Shown here piece by piece: positions 47,989 to 55,040 of a DNA stretch of 64,000 nucleotides. Within the stretch, counting starts at the first letter, position 1. Each line of letters starts with the position of its first letter. The stretch is from positions 66,095-130,094 of IMG/VR virus record IMGVR_UViG_3300017917_003143. One strand, given 5' to 3'. Position numbers and translations under genes: made by a program. The notes below the pieces were generated by a model. That model had not been told where the DNA came from. It saw only the letters and a list, made by a program, of their open reading frames with translations, and did not search any database. The DNA comes from a virus.

Positions 47989-48562
47989 TTGCGACGGTGT
48001 GCTACTCGATTGGGAGTGGGCATTCAACGTCTGGATGCAAGAACATGGATTCCAAGAAGTTCCTGGATCCAAGCTCAACTATGACATGGCCATACGCTAT
48101 GACATACCCAAAGAACAAGTACGCAAACTAATCAAACTGTTCAATGAGTCAGCGGCCATCGGCTTCTTGCCAGCTTTGCGAGACAGTGTGTATTACGTCA
48201 AACGATTGCACGAGGAATTTGGATACAGGTTCCACTGTATCACCAGTCTCAGCATGGATCCCAATGCCCAGAAGCTGAGAGAGATGAACCTGCACAAGAT
48301 CTATGGCGCTACTGCGTTCGAGCGCATAGTCTGTCTTGACACCGGGGCCCACAAAGACGAAGCCCTGGAAGAATATGAAGGCACAGGGTGCTGGTGGATC
48401 GAAGATAAATCCGAAAATGCCCTGGCTGGCTACAAGGCTGGCCTGCGTCCGATCTTGTTAGAACATGGTCATAACATGAATTATGACCATGATCATATCA
48501 TCATATGTAAAAACTGGGCAGAAATATTCCGCCAGATTACTGGTTCCTCCTATTCTGCATAA
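47945..48562 (+). CDS. HAD-superfamily phosphatase-like protein
   Basis: A 205-aa protein with the first HAD motif DCDGVLLDWE (Asp15 and Asp17) and a later helical cap region. The C-terminal half contains CWWIEDKSENALAGYKAG, a DxxxD-like motif-IV equivalent. It may act as a nucleotide or polynucleotide phosphatase. The gene overlaps the previous one by 44 bases and the convergent phoH by 13. Confidence 0.75.
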   Translation: MKSKWKNLNRLILVDCDGVLLDWEWAFNVWMQEHGFQEVPGSKLNYDMAIRYDIPKEQVRKLIKLFNESAAIGFLPALRDSVYYVKRLHEEFGYRFHCITSLSMDPNAQKLREMNLHKIYGATAFERIVCLDTGAHKDEALEEYEGTGCWWIEDKSENALAGYKAGLRPILLEHGHNMNYDHDHIIICKNWAEIFRQITGSSYSA

Positions 48563-49302
48563 AGTCCTAACACAGTATCAATGATTGGGTGACGTTGGAT
48601 ATCCCGTTTTCCAAGTGTGTTGACACATAGGCCATTTGCGTTTTGCGCTTTCAGTCTCTCACAGAGATCTAGTAGGCCGTTCTCTTTCGCGGTGCGATCG
48701 GTTTGTTCAACGTCTCCCGTAACTACGATTTTTGAGCCGCTTCCAATACGACTCAAAAGCATTTTCATCTGTCCCGGAGTAGCATTTTGCATCTCGTCGG
48801 CAATGATCCAAGCAGATTTGAAAGTACGTCCCCTCATGTAGGCCAAGGGGGAGATTTCTATGATCTGATCATCCATCATTTTGACGATGTCTCGAGGGTT
48901 GTAGTATTCGCGTAACACATCCAACAGTGGTCTGGTCCAAGGCTCCATCTTTGAGATAAGATCTCCGGGCAGGAATCCATGACGTTCATCTTCTACACCC
49001 ACCGCAGGACGGGTAAGAACTATCCTTTCACAATGACCTGTCTTGAGAGCCTTGATGGCCGCTTGCATGGCCAAATAGGTCTTGCCCGTTCCAGCAGGAC
49101 CCACAGCCACCACTATGTGTTGGTTGGGATCTAACAGGTTTAATATGAGATGTTCTTGATTGCGGGTTTTTGGTACGAGCTCTATCTGTCTGAGCTGTGT
49201 TTTTAGTGCTTGATTGAAGTTGATGGTGTTTTCTTGTGTGTGAATGCGTTTTTGGGCTTTGGCCCCTCTTGCTCTACTCAATGTCAATTCTCCTTTGAAC
49301 AT
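48550..49302 (-). CDS. phoH: PhoH-like ATPase
   Basis: A 250-aa PhoH-family protein: Walker A GPAGTGKT (68-75), Walker B IIADE (166-170), the TRP block and TGDxEQTD. The family is a P-loop ATPase with RNA helicase/nuclease-related roles, common in T4-like phages. It is the only minus-strand gene of the middle region and has its own late-type promoter. Convergent with, and overlapping, the HAD gene. Confidence 0.93.
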   Translation of the reverse strand: MFKGELTLSRARGAKAQKRIHTQENTINFNQALKTQLRQIELVPKTRNQEHLILNLLDPNQHIVVAVGPAGTGKTYLAMQAAIKALKTGHCERIVLTRPAVGVEDERHGFLPGDLISKMEPWTRPLLDVLREYYNPRDIVKMMDDQIIEISPLAYMRGRTFKSAWIIADEMQNATPGQMKMLLSRIGSGSKIVVTGDVEQTDRTAKENGLLDLCERLKAQNANGLCVNTLGKRDIQRHPIIDTVLGLYAE

Positions 49303-49324
49303 ATTGTGCGCTACCTCACATAGA

Positions 49325-49330
49325 TATTTA
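49325..49330 (-). promoter_or_regulatory. late-type promoter for phoH (minus strand)
   Basis: Read on the minus strand this is TAAATA, 22 bases before the phoH start, with a GAGGT ribosome-binding site. An extended -10 TGTTATAAT (about 49346-49354, minus strand) lies just upstream. Confidence 0.5.
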
Positions 49331-49438
49331 GGTCTCGCAATTTCATTATAACAGACGACAGAATAGTGAAATCTACGTGCTAAGTATTAGGCTCCACTGA
49401 TCACAAAACATCAAAAAAACACAAACAGTCAACACGGC

Positions 49439-49444
49439 TAAATA
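49439..49444 (+). promoter_or_regulatory. late-type promoter TAAATA
   Basis: TAAATA five bases before the ATG at 49450, no ribosome-binding site: a leaderless layout. Confidence 0.6.
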
Positions 49445-49449
49445 CTGCT

Positions 49450-50055
49450 ATGGAACTCAAAGACGAAAAACTCTTCAAGAACGACCAGGATTATTGGATG
49501 GTCGCAGACAACATCAAAGACCTGTACTTGTCCGATGGTAGTTTGACCACGCTGTTGGATTTTGAGCGTGTGCTTGATGAAATGGATATCTACGCATTTA
49601 AAAATTGGGATCTGGGCGAGCTTGTAGCAGGTCCAGACATTGGCAAGTACAAAGTGGGCTGTATATTCATGTGGCCTGCAGAACTTATGCCCGATCCACG
49701 TGGTGCCCGCAGATTGCTACCTTTTGATTGCGATGTGCGATTTAAAAAGACCAAAATCAAAGTTCCTGTAAAATTACGCACACCTGACGATTTCCGTCCA
49801 GGTACACACAAAGCCAAGCTCACAGAAAAACCTGTGTGGTTGGTTGAAATCATCATGCCCAAGCACTTGATGAATGACATCAAGACTGGTAGCATAGAAC
49901 TCGAAGATCAGACCATAGATCTCGAAGAGCTGGATCAAGCCTATCAGGAAGATCTGGATCAAGAACAATATCAGGACGCCGGTAACGCCCAAAGCGCACA
50001 AGCTCAGTTGCAGGCACCTTCTCCAGGAGGACTGCCCGGTGCGCCAGCTATCTGA
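49450..50055 (+). CDS. conserved phage protein, unknown function
   Basis: A 201-aa protein beginning MELKDEKLFKNDQDYWMVAD, acidic, with a Gln/Pro-rich tail. The pair with the next gene resembles two adjacent T4-like phage genes likely tied to the virion. It has no ribosome-binding site; the ATG is five bases after TAAATA. Confidence 0.75.
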   Translation: MELKDEKLFKNDQDYWMVADNIKDLYLSDGSLTTLLDFERVLDEMDIYAFKNWDLGELVAGPDIGKYKVGCIFMWPAELMPDPRGARRLLPFDCDVRFKKTKIKVPVKLRTPDDFRPGTHKAKLTEKPVWLVEIIMPKHLMNDIKTGSIELEDQTIDLEELDQAYQEDLDQEQYQDAGNAQSAQAQLQAPSPGGLPGAPAI

Positions 50056-50575
50056 AGGACTTAATTACAAAGATCTCGTGGGCATGATGAAGCCCACTAT
50101 CCACATCGACGAATTTTCGTCAAAAATGGGTGACGACGACGAAATCGTTGTTGCTTCTTTCTTTGTGCGCGATCGACAGGCAGCCAAGGATCTTGTCAAT
50201 TGGTTTGAAAAGGGCTATGACTTTGTGATAGATTCAGACATGAGTCCTGGTGAAATCAAGCCCAATCGCTATCTTGTGTATGTAGAAATGAAACGCAGAT
50301 CTACCACCGGCGAGCGCCTGAACGAGATCATTGAAGATTTCAGCACTCTCACGGAGTACGAAGGATCAAACTGGGTCATGCACTATCGTGGTAAAGACAT
50401 TCCTTGGTCAGTAGAAGCGTTCAACAGCCAAGTGCCAACCAGCCCCAACGAATATCGTAAAAAAGTCGAAAGCGAACTCAATGAAATGCGTCATGCGTCA
50501 GGCATTCCTGTCAAGCAGATCTATGAGCGCGAATCAGACATCAAAAGTTTACAGAGCGCCGCTGGACTGCTGTAA
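50039..50575 (+). CDS. conserved phage protein, GTG start
   Basis: A 178-aa protein starting GTG at 50039, overlapping the upstream gene. (M)RQLSEGLNYKDLVGMMKP then IHIDEFSSKMGDDDEIVVASFFV and SPGEIKPNRYLVYVEMKRRST match a family of T4-like phages of unknown role, possibly virion-related. Its stop overlaps the TAAATA of the next promoter. Confidence 0.78.
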   Translation: MRQLSEGLNYKDLVGMMKPTIHIDEFSSKMGDDDEIVVASFFVRDRQAAKDLVNWFEKGYDFVIDSDMSPGEIKPNRYLVYVEMKRRSTTGERLNEIIEDFSTLTEYEGSNWVMHYRGKDIPWSVEAFNSQVPTSPNEYRKKVESELNEMRHASGIPVKQIYERESDIKSLQSAAGLL

Positions 50576-50578
50576 ATA
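50573..50578 (+). promoter_or_regulatory. late-type promoter TAAATA
   Basis: TAAATA overlapping the previous stop, four bases before the GTG start at 50583: leaderless layout. Confidence 0.58.
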
Positions 50579-50582
50579 GTAG

Positions 50583-51707
50583 GTGACTGACACCTACTGC
50601 CCACTACCATTCCGACATGTTTTTATCGAGCCCAGGGGAATCAAACCCTGTTGCTCCTACACCAAAATGTTCAACGGCTCAGTTGAACAATGGTTGTCCA
50701 GTGCTGAACTCGCAGAATTACAATCAAACATAAACAGTGGTCAAGTAGACCCAGGCTGCCGTTATTGCATCAATGGTGAAAAACAGGATGGATCCAGCAC
50801 ACGCCTGGGTGCTATCAGTGACTATGGCGATATTGAAAAGGTCACCGAGATCGATTATGTCGACTATCGATCCATCAATATTTGTAATTTCCGTTGTCGT
50901 TCATGCGATCCTTTTTACAGCAATGGCATAGCTCAGGAAGCTAGGCGCTATCCTGAGCTACAGAAATTCTATCCCATTCCTGAGTACAAAACAGCATCCA
51001 CACAAACACAAGACAAGCAATGGGTGCTGGCCAACATCAACAAGATAAAAAAATTGATGTTTACCGGTGGTGAACCCACACGCATACCAGAAGTCCGAGA
51101 AATAATCGAACATGTCAGGAACACTGGAAACAGAGATATCTCTATAATGATAACCAGTAATGCCAGCTTTACTGATCCTTACTGGTTTGAAATCACCGAG
51201 AGCATGCCCAACATACATTGGACACTGAGTGTTGATTCTGTGGGCACTGCCGCAGAAATAATAAGAGATGGTACAGACTGGTCAGTGGTCAGCTACAACG
51301 TAGAACGTATGTTTGACATCTCCCCCAGCGTGAACGTGGGCACTGTGGTCACTAATTTAAACTTGACACAGTTAGATCTATTGTTTGCTTGGGTCAATGA
51401 TCTCAAAGAAAAATACGATCACCGAGCCAACGGCCGGACACAGCTGATTGAAATATGCAATTGGCCCCAGTTCCTTAGTCCCTACAACTGGCCCGAAGAT
51501 CGCAGATCAAGCATCGTCACGTTTTTAGAAACTCTTTGCGAGCAAGAGAATCTCCAGGAAAAACAAAAACACATCGCTGAAACACTGCTGTCAAATATAA
51601 AAAATTCCATCCCTGATCCCAAGCTATGGGCCGAGTTTGAATCCTACAATAAAACCCTGGATAATGTAAGAAATCAAGATCACACCCTGCTACTGGAAAC
51701 ACACTGA
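50583..51707 (+). CDS. twitch-domain radical SAM enzyme (copy 2)
   Basis: A 374-aa radical SAM protein. The CxxxCxxC cluster is Cys101, Cys105 and Cys108 (NICNFRCRSC), followed by FTGGEPTRI (the GGE motif). Ahead of it is a twitch module with Cys6, Cys23, Cys24, Cys59 and Cys62. It shares the layout of the enzyme at 3412. The start is GTG, four bases after TAAATA, so it should be translated from a leaderless mRNA. Substrate unknown; likely a peptide or virion component. Confidence 0.88.
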   Translation: MTDTYCPLPFRHVFIEPRGIKPCCSYTKMFNGSVEQWLSSAELAELQSNINSGQVDPGCRYCINGEKQDGSSTRLGAISDYGDIEKVTEIDYVDYRSINICNFRCRSCDPFYSNGIAQEARRYPELQKFYPIPEYKTASTQTQDKQWVLANINKIKKLMFTGGEPTRIPEVREIIEHVRNTGNRDISIMITSNASFTDPYWFEITESMPNIHWTLSVDSVGTAAEIIRDGTDWSVVSYNVERMFDISPSVNVGTVVTNLNLTQLDLLFAWVNDLKEKYDHRANGRTQLIEICNWPQFLSPYNWPEDRRSSIVTFLETLCEQENLQEKQKHIAETLLSNIKNSIPDPKLWAEFESYNKTLDNVRNQDHTLLLETH

Positions 51708-51715
51708 TTTTTAAC

Positions 51716-51721
51716 TAAATA
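51716..51721 (+). promoter_or_regulatory. late-type promoter TAAATA
   Basis: TAAATA ahead of the lysis cassette; the AAGGAG site of the endolysin follows. Confidence 0.52.
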
Positions 51722-51741
51722 ACGGGCAAGGAGCAAAAATA

Positions 51742-52359
51742 ATGTCCGTTATCACTAGAGAACAATTAGCACAGTTAATTCCAGGAAATCCCTACATAGA
51801 TCATTGGTGCGAAGCACTGAACGAAATATTGCCCGACTATGGCATCGACACACCACAACGTGTGGCTGCTTTCATAGCACAATGCGCACACGAGAGCGGT
51901 GGATTTAAGTTCTTAAAAGAAAACTTAAACTATCGTGCCGTGAGTCTACGCAAGACATTTCCCAAGTATTTCCCCGACGATGCCATCGCGGCAGCCTATG
52001 CCAACAAGCCTCAGATGATCGCTAACAGAGTCTATGCTAACCGCATGGGCAATGGTGACGAAGCATCAGGTGACGGATTCCGTTACTGCGGTCGTGGGTT
52101 GATACAGCTCACAGGACGTGACAACTATGCTTTCTTTGCTGGCAGTCTTGATATCCCCATCGAAGAAGCCGCCGAATACTTGGAAACCTTTGAAGGTGCT
52201 GTACAAAGTGCCTGCTGGTTCTGGGAAACAAACAACCTAAATCAGTGGGCAGACAAAGATGACATCCTTACCTTGACCAAGCGTATCAATGGTGGCACCA
52301 TTGGTCTTGAGGATCGCAAAAAACACTACGAGCATGCCAAGCATGTGCTAGGCGTATAA
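51742..52359 (+). CDS. GH19-family endolysin
   Basis: A 205-aa glycoside hydrolase family 19 (chitinase-type) domain used by phages as muramidase. Catalytic Glu51 lies in AQCAHESGGF and the second acid is Glu60 (KENLNY); GRGLIQLTGRDNY is the conserved substrate block. It cleaves the peptidoglycan sugar backbone. No signal peptide, so it needs the holin. First gene of a lysis cassette with spanins and holin downstream. Starts after AAGGAG. Confidence 0.93.
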   Translation: MSVITREQLAQLIPGNPYIDHWCEALNEILPDYGIDTPQRVAAFIAQCAHESGGFKFLKENLNYRAVSLRKTFPKYFPDDAIAAAYANKPQMIANRVYANRMGNGDEASGDGFRYCGRGLIQLTGRDNYAFFAGSLDIPIEEAAEYLETFEGAVQSACWFWETNNLNQWADKDDILTLTKRINGGTIGLEDRKKHYEHAKHVLGV

Positions 52360-52363
52360 TACC

Positions 52364-52975
52364 ATGTGGCAACTACAATGGATGTTGCAGATGATACCAG
52401 ACAGCATATTTGTCTGGATCACTTATCTGTTGTTCGCTACTGGCCTTGTGCTGTATGTGGCCAGCAAGTTGGTGTCCTGGATACCACTCATGGGCCGTTA
52501 TCGACTACCAGCAGAGTTGGCAGGTGTGGCAGCTCTTGTCGTCGCCGCGTATTTTTATGGTGGTATAGGCTACAGAGAAATGATAGCCGAAATGAAAGAA
52601 AAGGTTCGAATCGCCGAAGAGAAATCACAGCAAGTGAACACCGTGATCGAAACTAAAATAGTTGAAAAGATAAAGGTGGTCAAAGAAAATGTTTACATCA
52701 ACAGAGAAATCGTCAAAGAAGTGGCGGGCAAGCAACTGGATGCTCAGTGCTCTCTGCCTAAGTCTACTATCAGCTTGCACGACAGTGCCAGTCGCAATGA
52801 AGTTCCCGAGCGTTCCGCCGCAACTGATGGAACCCCCTCGGGATTTGAAGCCAGTAGGCTCCTCGACCGAGTCATTGAAAACTACGGAGCCTGTCACGAG
52901 AACGCAGAAAAACTAAAAGCCTGGCAAGAGTGGTACCGGGCACAAAAGAAGATCCACGAAGAGATCTCAAAATGA
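52364..52975 (+). CDS. i-spanin (Rz-like), with two membrane segments
   Basis: A 203-aa protein. It has two N-terminal hydrophobic segments (about 14-38 and 48-67), then a periplasmic coiled coil (about 71-120) and a Pro/charge-rich tail. The embedded o-spanin gene (52689-52916) in another frame and the lysis context identify it as the inner-membrane spanin. One TM is usual, so the second is notable and may reflect a holin-like addition. Starts four bases after the endolysin gene. Confidence 0.82.
   Translation: MWQLQWMLQMIPDSIFVWITYLLFATGLVLYVASKLVSWIPLMGRYRLPAELAGVAALVVAAYFYGGIGYREMIAEMKEKVRIAEEKSQQVNTVIETKIVEKIKVVKENVYINREIVKEVAGKQLDAQCSLPKSTISLHDSASRNEVPERSAATDGTPSGFEASRLLDRVIENYGACHENAEKLKAWQEWYRAQKKIHEEISK
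52689..52916 (+). CDS. o-spanin lipoprotein (Rz1-like), nested gene
   Basis: A 75-aa gene entirely inside the i-spanin gene in a different frame. It has a basic N-terminus, a hydrophobic signal segment and a lipobox LLSAC with Cys30, followed by a proline-rich tail (VPPQLMEPPRDLKP). This is the hallmark of nested Rz1-type outer-membrane lipoproteins. It would pair with the i-spanin to fuse inner and outer membranes in the last step of lysis of a Gram-negative host. Confidence 0.82.
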   Translation: MFTSTEKSSKKWRASNWMLSALCLSLLSACTTVPVAMKFPSVPPQLMEPPRDLKPVGSSTESLKTTEPVTRTQKN

Positions 52976-52994
52976 TTATTAAAGGAGCAAGGCA

Positions 52995-53501
52995 ATGCCA
53001 ACAGCAGAAGAATACGCTAAGATGAGTGATAGCGAAAAGAAAAAAGAAGATTGGATGAATTCAAAATGGCGTCCAATGATGGGCTGGATGTACATGGTAG
53101 TGTGTACAGCAGACTTTGTAGTGTTTCCAGTGCTCTGGGGATTGCTACAGACTATCGGTGGCGGTCGTGTAGAAACACAGTGGATGCCTATAACACTACA
53201 AGGCGCTGGATTATTCCACATCGCCATGGGTGCTATACTGGGTATCGCCGCATACGGTCGTACACAAGAAAAACTTGGCGGTGCCAACAATGGTGGGTTA
53301 AACTTGCCTGCACCAGCCCCAAGTACCCCAGCGCCAAGTTTTGGAGCACCGGCTGTCAGCGCACCAGCCCCCAGCTTTGGAGCTCCAGCAGGAGCACCAG
53401 CACCTGCATTTAAACCAGCACCTAGCTTTGGTGCTGCCGCTCCAGCGATGAGTAGCACAGGCAAACCCATGCCAATGCAACCGGATCATCCAGAAATTTA
53501 A
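52995..53501 (+). CDS. holin-like protein with P/A-rich tail
   Basis: A 168-aa protein. Hydrophobic segments lie at about 29-52 and 65-87, flanked by SKWRPMMGW and AAYGRTQEK. This resembles the GTA-type holin family with three membrane passes; here two are clear. The C-terminal 70 residues contain four PAPSFGAPA-like repeats. In the lysis cassette it is the best holin candidate. Starts after AAAGGAG. Confidence 0.72.
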   Translation: MPTAEEYAKMSDSEKKKEDWMNSKWRPMMGWMYMVVCTADFVVFPVLWGLLQTIGGGRVETQWMPITLQGAGLFHIAMGAILGIAAYGRTQEKLGGANNGGLNLPAPAPSTPAPSFGAPAVSAPAPSFGAPAGAPAPAFKPAPSFGAAAPAMSSTGKPMPMQPDHPEI

Positions 53502-53514
53502 AAAGGAAAACATC

Positions 53515-53733
53515 ATGAAACATATCATATTCGCGGCAGGTTTGGCATTGGCAGTAGCATATCCTGCCCAGGCAGCCGAAGAAAAGAAACCAGAAACCAA
53601 AAAAGTCTGTGTTGACGTCAAAGACAAAGAAGGTAAGCCTGTGAAAAACAAAGACGGTTCACCCAAACAGAACTGTAAAGAAGTAAAACAACACAAAAAA
53701 CACGAAGGCACCAAGGTTCCTGACAAAAAGTAA
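53515..53733 (+). CDS. small secreted lysine-rich protein
   Basis: A 72-aa protein with a signal peptide (MKHIIFAAGLALAVAYPAQA, cut after AQA) and a lysine-rich mature part with two cysteines. Probably periplasmic. Function unknown, but its place after the holin suggests a role at lysis or exclusion. Confidence 0.7.
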   Translation: MKHIIFAAGLALAVAYPAQAAEEKKPETKKVCVDVKDKEGKPVKNKDGSPKQNCKEVKQHKKHEGTKVPDKK

Positions 53734-53735
53734 TC

Positions 53736-53784
53736 TTGCTTTTACCCAGAAAAGGCAGTATAATTAAAAGTATACTGCCTTTTT
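53736..53784 (+). terminator. terminator hairpin carrying an embedded promoter
   Basis: AAAAGGCAGTATA (53750-53762) pairs with TATACTGCCTTTT (53771-53783) and a T-tract follows: a strong terminator. The same sequence holds TTGCTT (53736-53741), a 17-bp spacer and TATAAT (53759-53764), a promoter starting near 53771. Confidence 0.75.
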
Positions 53785-53791
53785 CTTTGAC

Positions 53792-54586
53792 ATGACAGAT
53801 TATTACCAAACGCTGGGAGTACAGCGCAACGCCACTGATGATGAAATAAAACGAGCATACCGTAAAGCGGCTATGAAGCATCATCCTGACCGTGGTGGTG
53901 ATCAAGTCAAGTTCCAGGAGATACAGGAAGCCTATGCTACCTTGGGCGATCCACAAAAACGCCAGCAGTATGACAATCCTCACCCACATGTCCGTATCAA
54001 TGTCAATGGTAATCCATTCCATGGTGGTGCTCCATTTGATTTTGACAGTATATTTGAAATGTTTGGTGCTCGCATGCATCCAAGGCAACAGCAACAGCGC
54101 AATCAGCGCATCAGCATATGGATAACATTGGAAGCGGCGGTGTCAGGTGGTCCTAGGATGATCAGCATCGGGACTCCGCAAGGCAATTCGACCATGGAGA
54201 TAAACATTCCACCGGGCATCAGTGACAACGAAAATGTGCGCTATCCTGGCTTGGCACCAGGAGGACATGATCTCATAATCAACTATCGTGTGCATCCACA
54301 TCCTGAATGGCAACGCAATGGTCTGGATCTTTACTGCGAGCGTACACTGGATTTCTGGCAATTGATCCTGGGCACCACGTTAAAGTTGACCGACTTGCAG
54401 GGAAGAGAATTAGCTCTCACCATTCCACCTCGCTGTCGCCCAGGTACCATCATGCGAGCCCGAGGGCGTGGTGTGGTCAGAGAAGGACACAATCCAGGGG
54501 ATTTGTTGATAAAAATACAGGCGTCCATGCCCGAAGATATATCTCAAGAAGTCATTGATATCTTGCAAAAACAGGTCAATAAATAA
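53792..54586 (+). CDS. DnaJ/CbpA-type co-chaperone
   Basis: A 264-aa J-protein. The N-terminal J domain has the HPD motif at His31-Pro32-Asp33, which activates DnaK. A short G/F-like linker follows and then C-terminal substrate-binding domains (IPPGISDNENVRYPG, RRCRPGTIMRARGRGV). The zinc-finger region of classical DnaJ is missing, so it is a CbpA-like class II protein. The start has no ribosome-binding site. Begins an operon with peptide deformylase and ClpA. Confidence 0.9.
   Translation: MTDYYQTLGVQRNATDDEIKRAYRKAAMKHHPDRGGDQVKFQEIQEAYATLGDPQKRQQYDNPHPHVRINVNGNPFHGGAPFDFDSIFEMFGARMHPRQQQQRNQRISIWITLEAAVSGGPRMISIGTPQGNSTMEINIPPGISDNENVRYPGLAPGGHDLIINYRVHPHPEWQRNGLDLYCERTLDFWQLILGTTLKLTDLQGRELALTIPPRCRPGTIMRARGRGVVREGHNPGDLLIKIQASMPEDISQEVIDILQKQVNK
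54580..54585 (+). promoter_or_regulatory. late-type promoter TAAATA
   Basis: TAAATA overlapping the dnaJ stop, five bases before the deformylase ATG at 54591, no ribosome-binding site: leaderless layout. Confidence 0.55.
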
Positions 54587-54590
54587 TTTT

Positions 54591-55040
54591 ATGAAACTCA
54601 CCAACAAAGTGCTATACCGGCCAGCCAAACCGTTTACAGAGTTTGATCGCCCCACACAAAACCTATTCCTGGCTGACCAAATGTTTTCGTTTATGAGAAA
54701 GAACGATGGTATTGGCCTGGCCGCACCACAGGTAGGAATGAGTAAAAGACTGTTTGTCATGGAGATCGCCGCGGTAAAAAGGATCTGTTTCAATCCTGAA
54801 GTCATTGGACACAGCGACGATTTAACCGAATACCCCGAAGGATGCTTGAGTTTTCCTGGAGAAGAGTGTAAAATAAAGAGACCCAGTGCCGTGACTGTGC
54901 GTTATCAAACCGTCGACGGTACATGGGTAGAAGAAAAACTTGATGGTCTGGCAGCTCGTTGTTTCCAACACGAATTAGATCATCTAGATGGAATAATCAT
55001 GCACGATAGAGCAAAGGAACAGAATGCAACAAAATCCTGA
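54591..55040 (+). CDS. def: peptide deformylase
   Basis: A 149-aa deformylase with all three catalytic motifs: GIGLAAPQ (40-47), EGCLS (83-87, metal ligand Cys85) and HELDH (127-131, the HExxH site). It removes the formyl group from newly made proteins. Phage copies are known from marine phages. It starts five bases after TAAATA with no ribosome-binding site and overlaps the clpA gene by 17 bases. An upstream in-frame ATG at 54555 lies before the promoter and is rejected. Confidence 0.95.
   Translation: MKLTNKVLYRPAKPFTEFDRPTQNLFLADQMFSFMRKNDGIGLAAPQVGMSKRLFVMEIAAVKRICFNPEVIGHSDDLTEYPEGCLSFPGEECKIKRPSAVTVRYQTVDGTWVEEKLDGLAARCFQHELDHLDGIIMHDRAKEQNATKS

Noticed and set aside
52366-52656. ORF of 96 codons overlapping the i-spanin in another frame
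   Set aside because: No lipobox or signal, no ribosome-binding site; it is a shadow. The real nested gene is at 52689.
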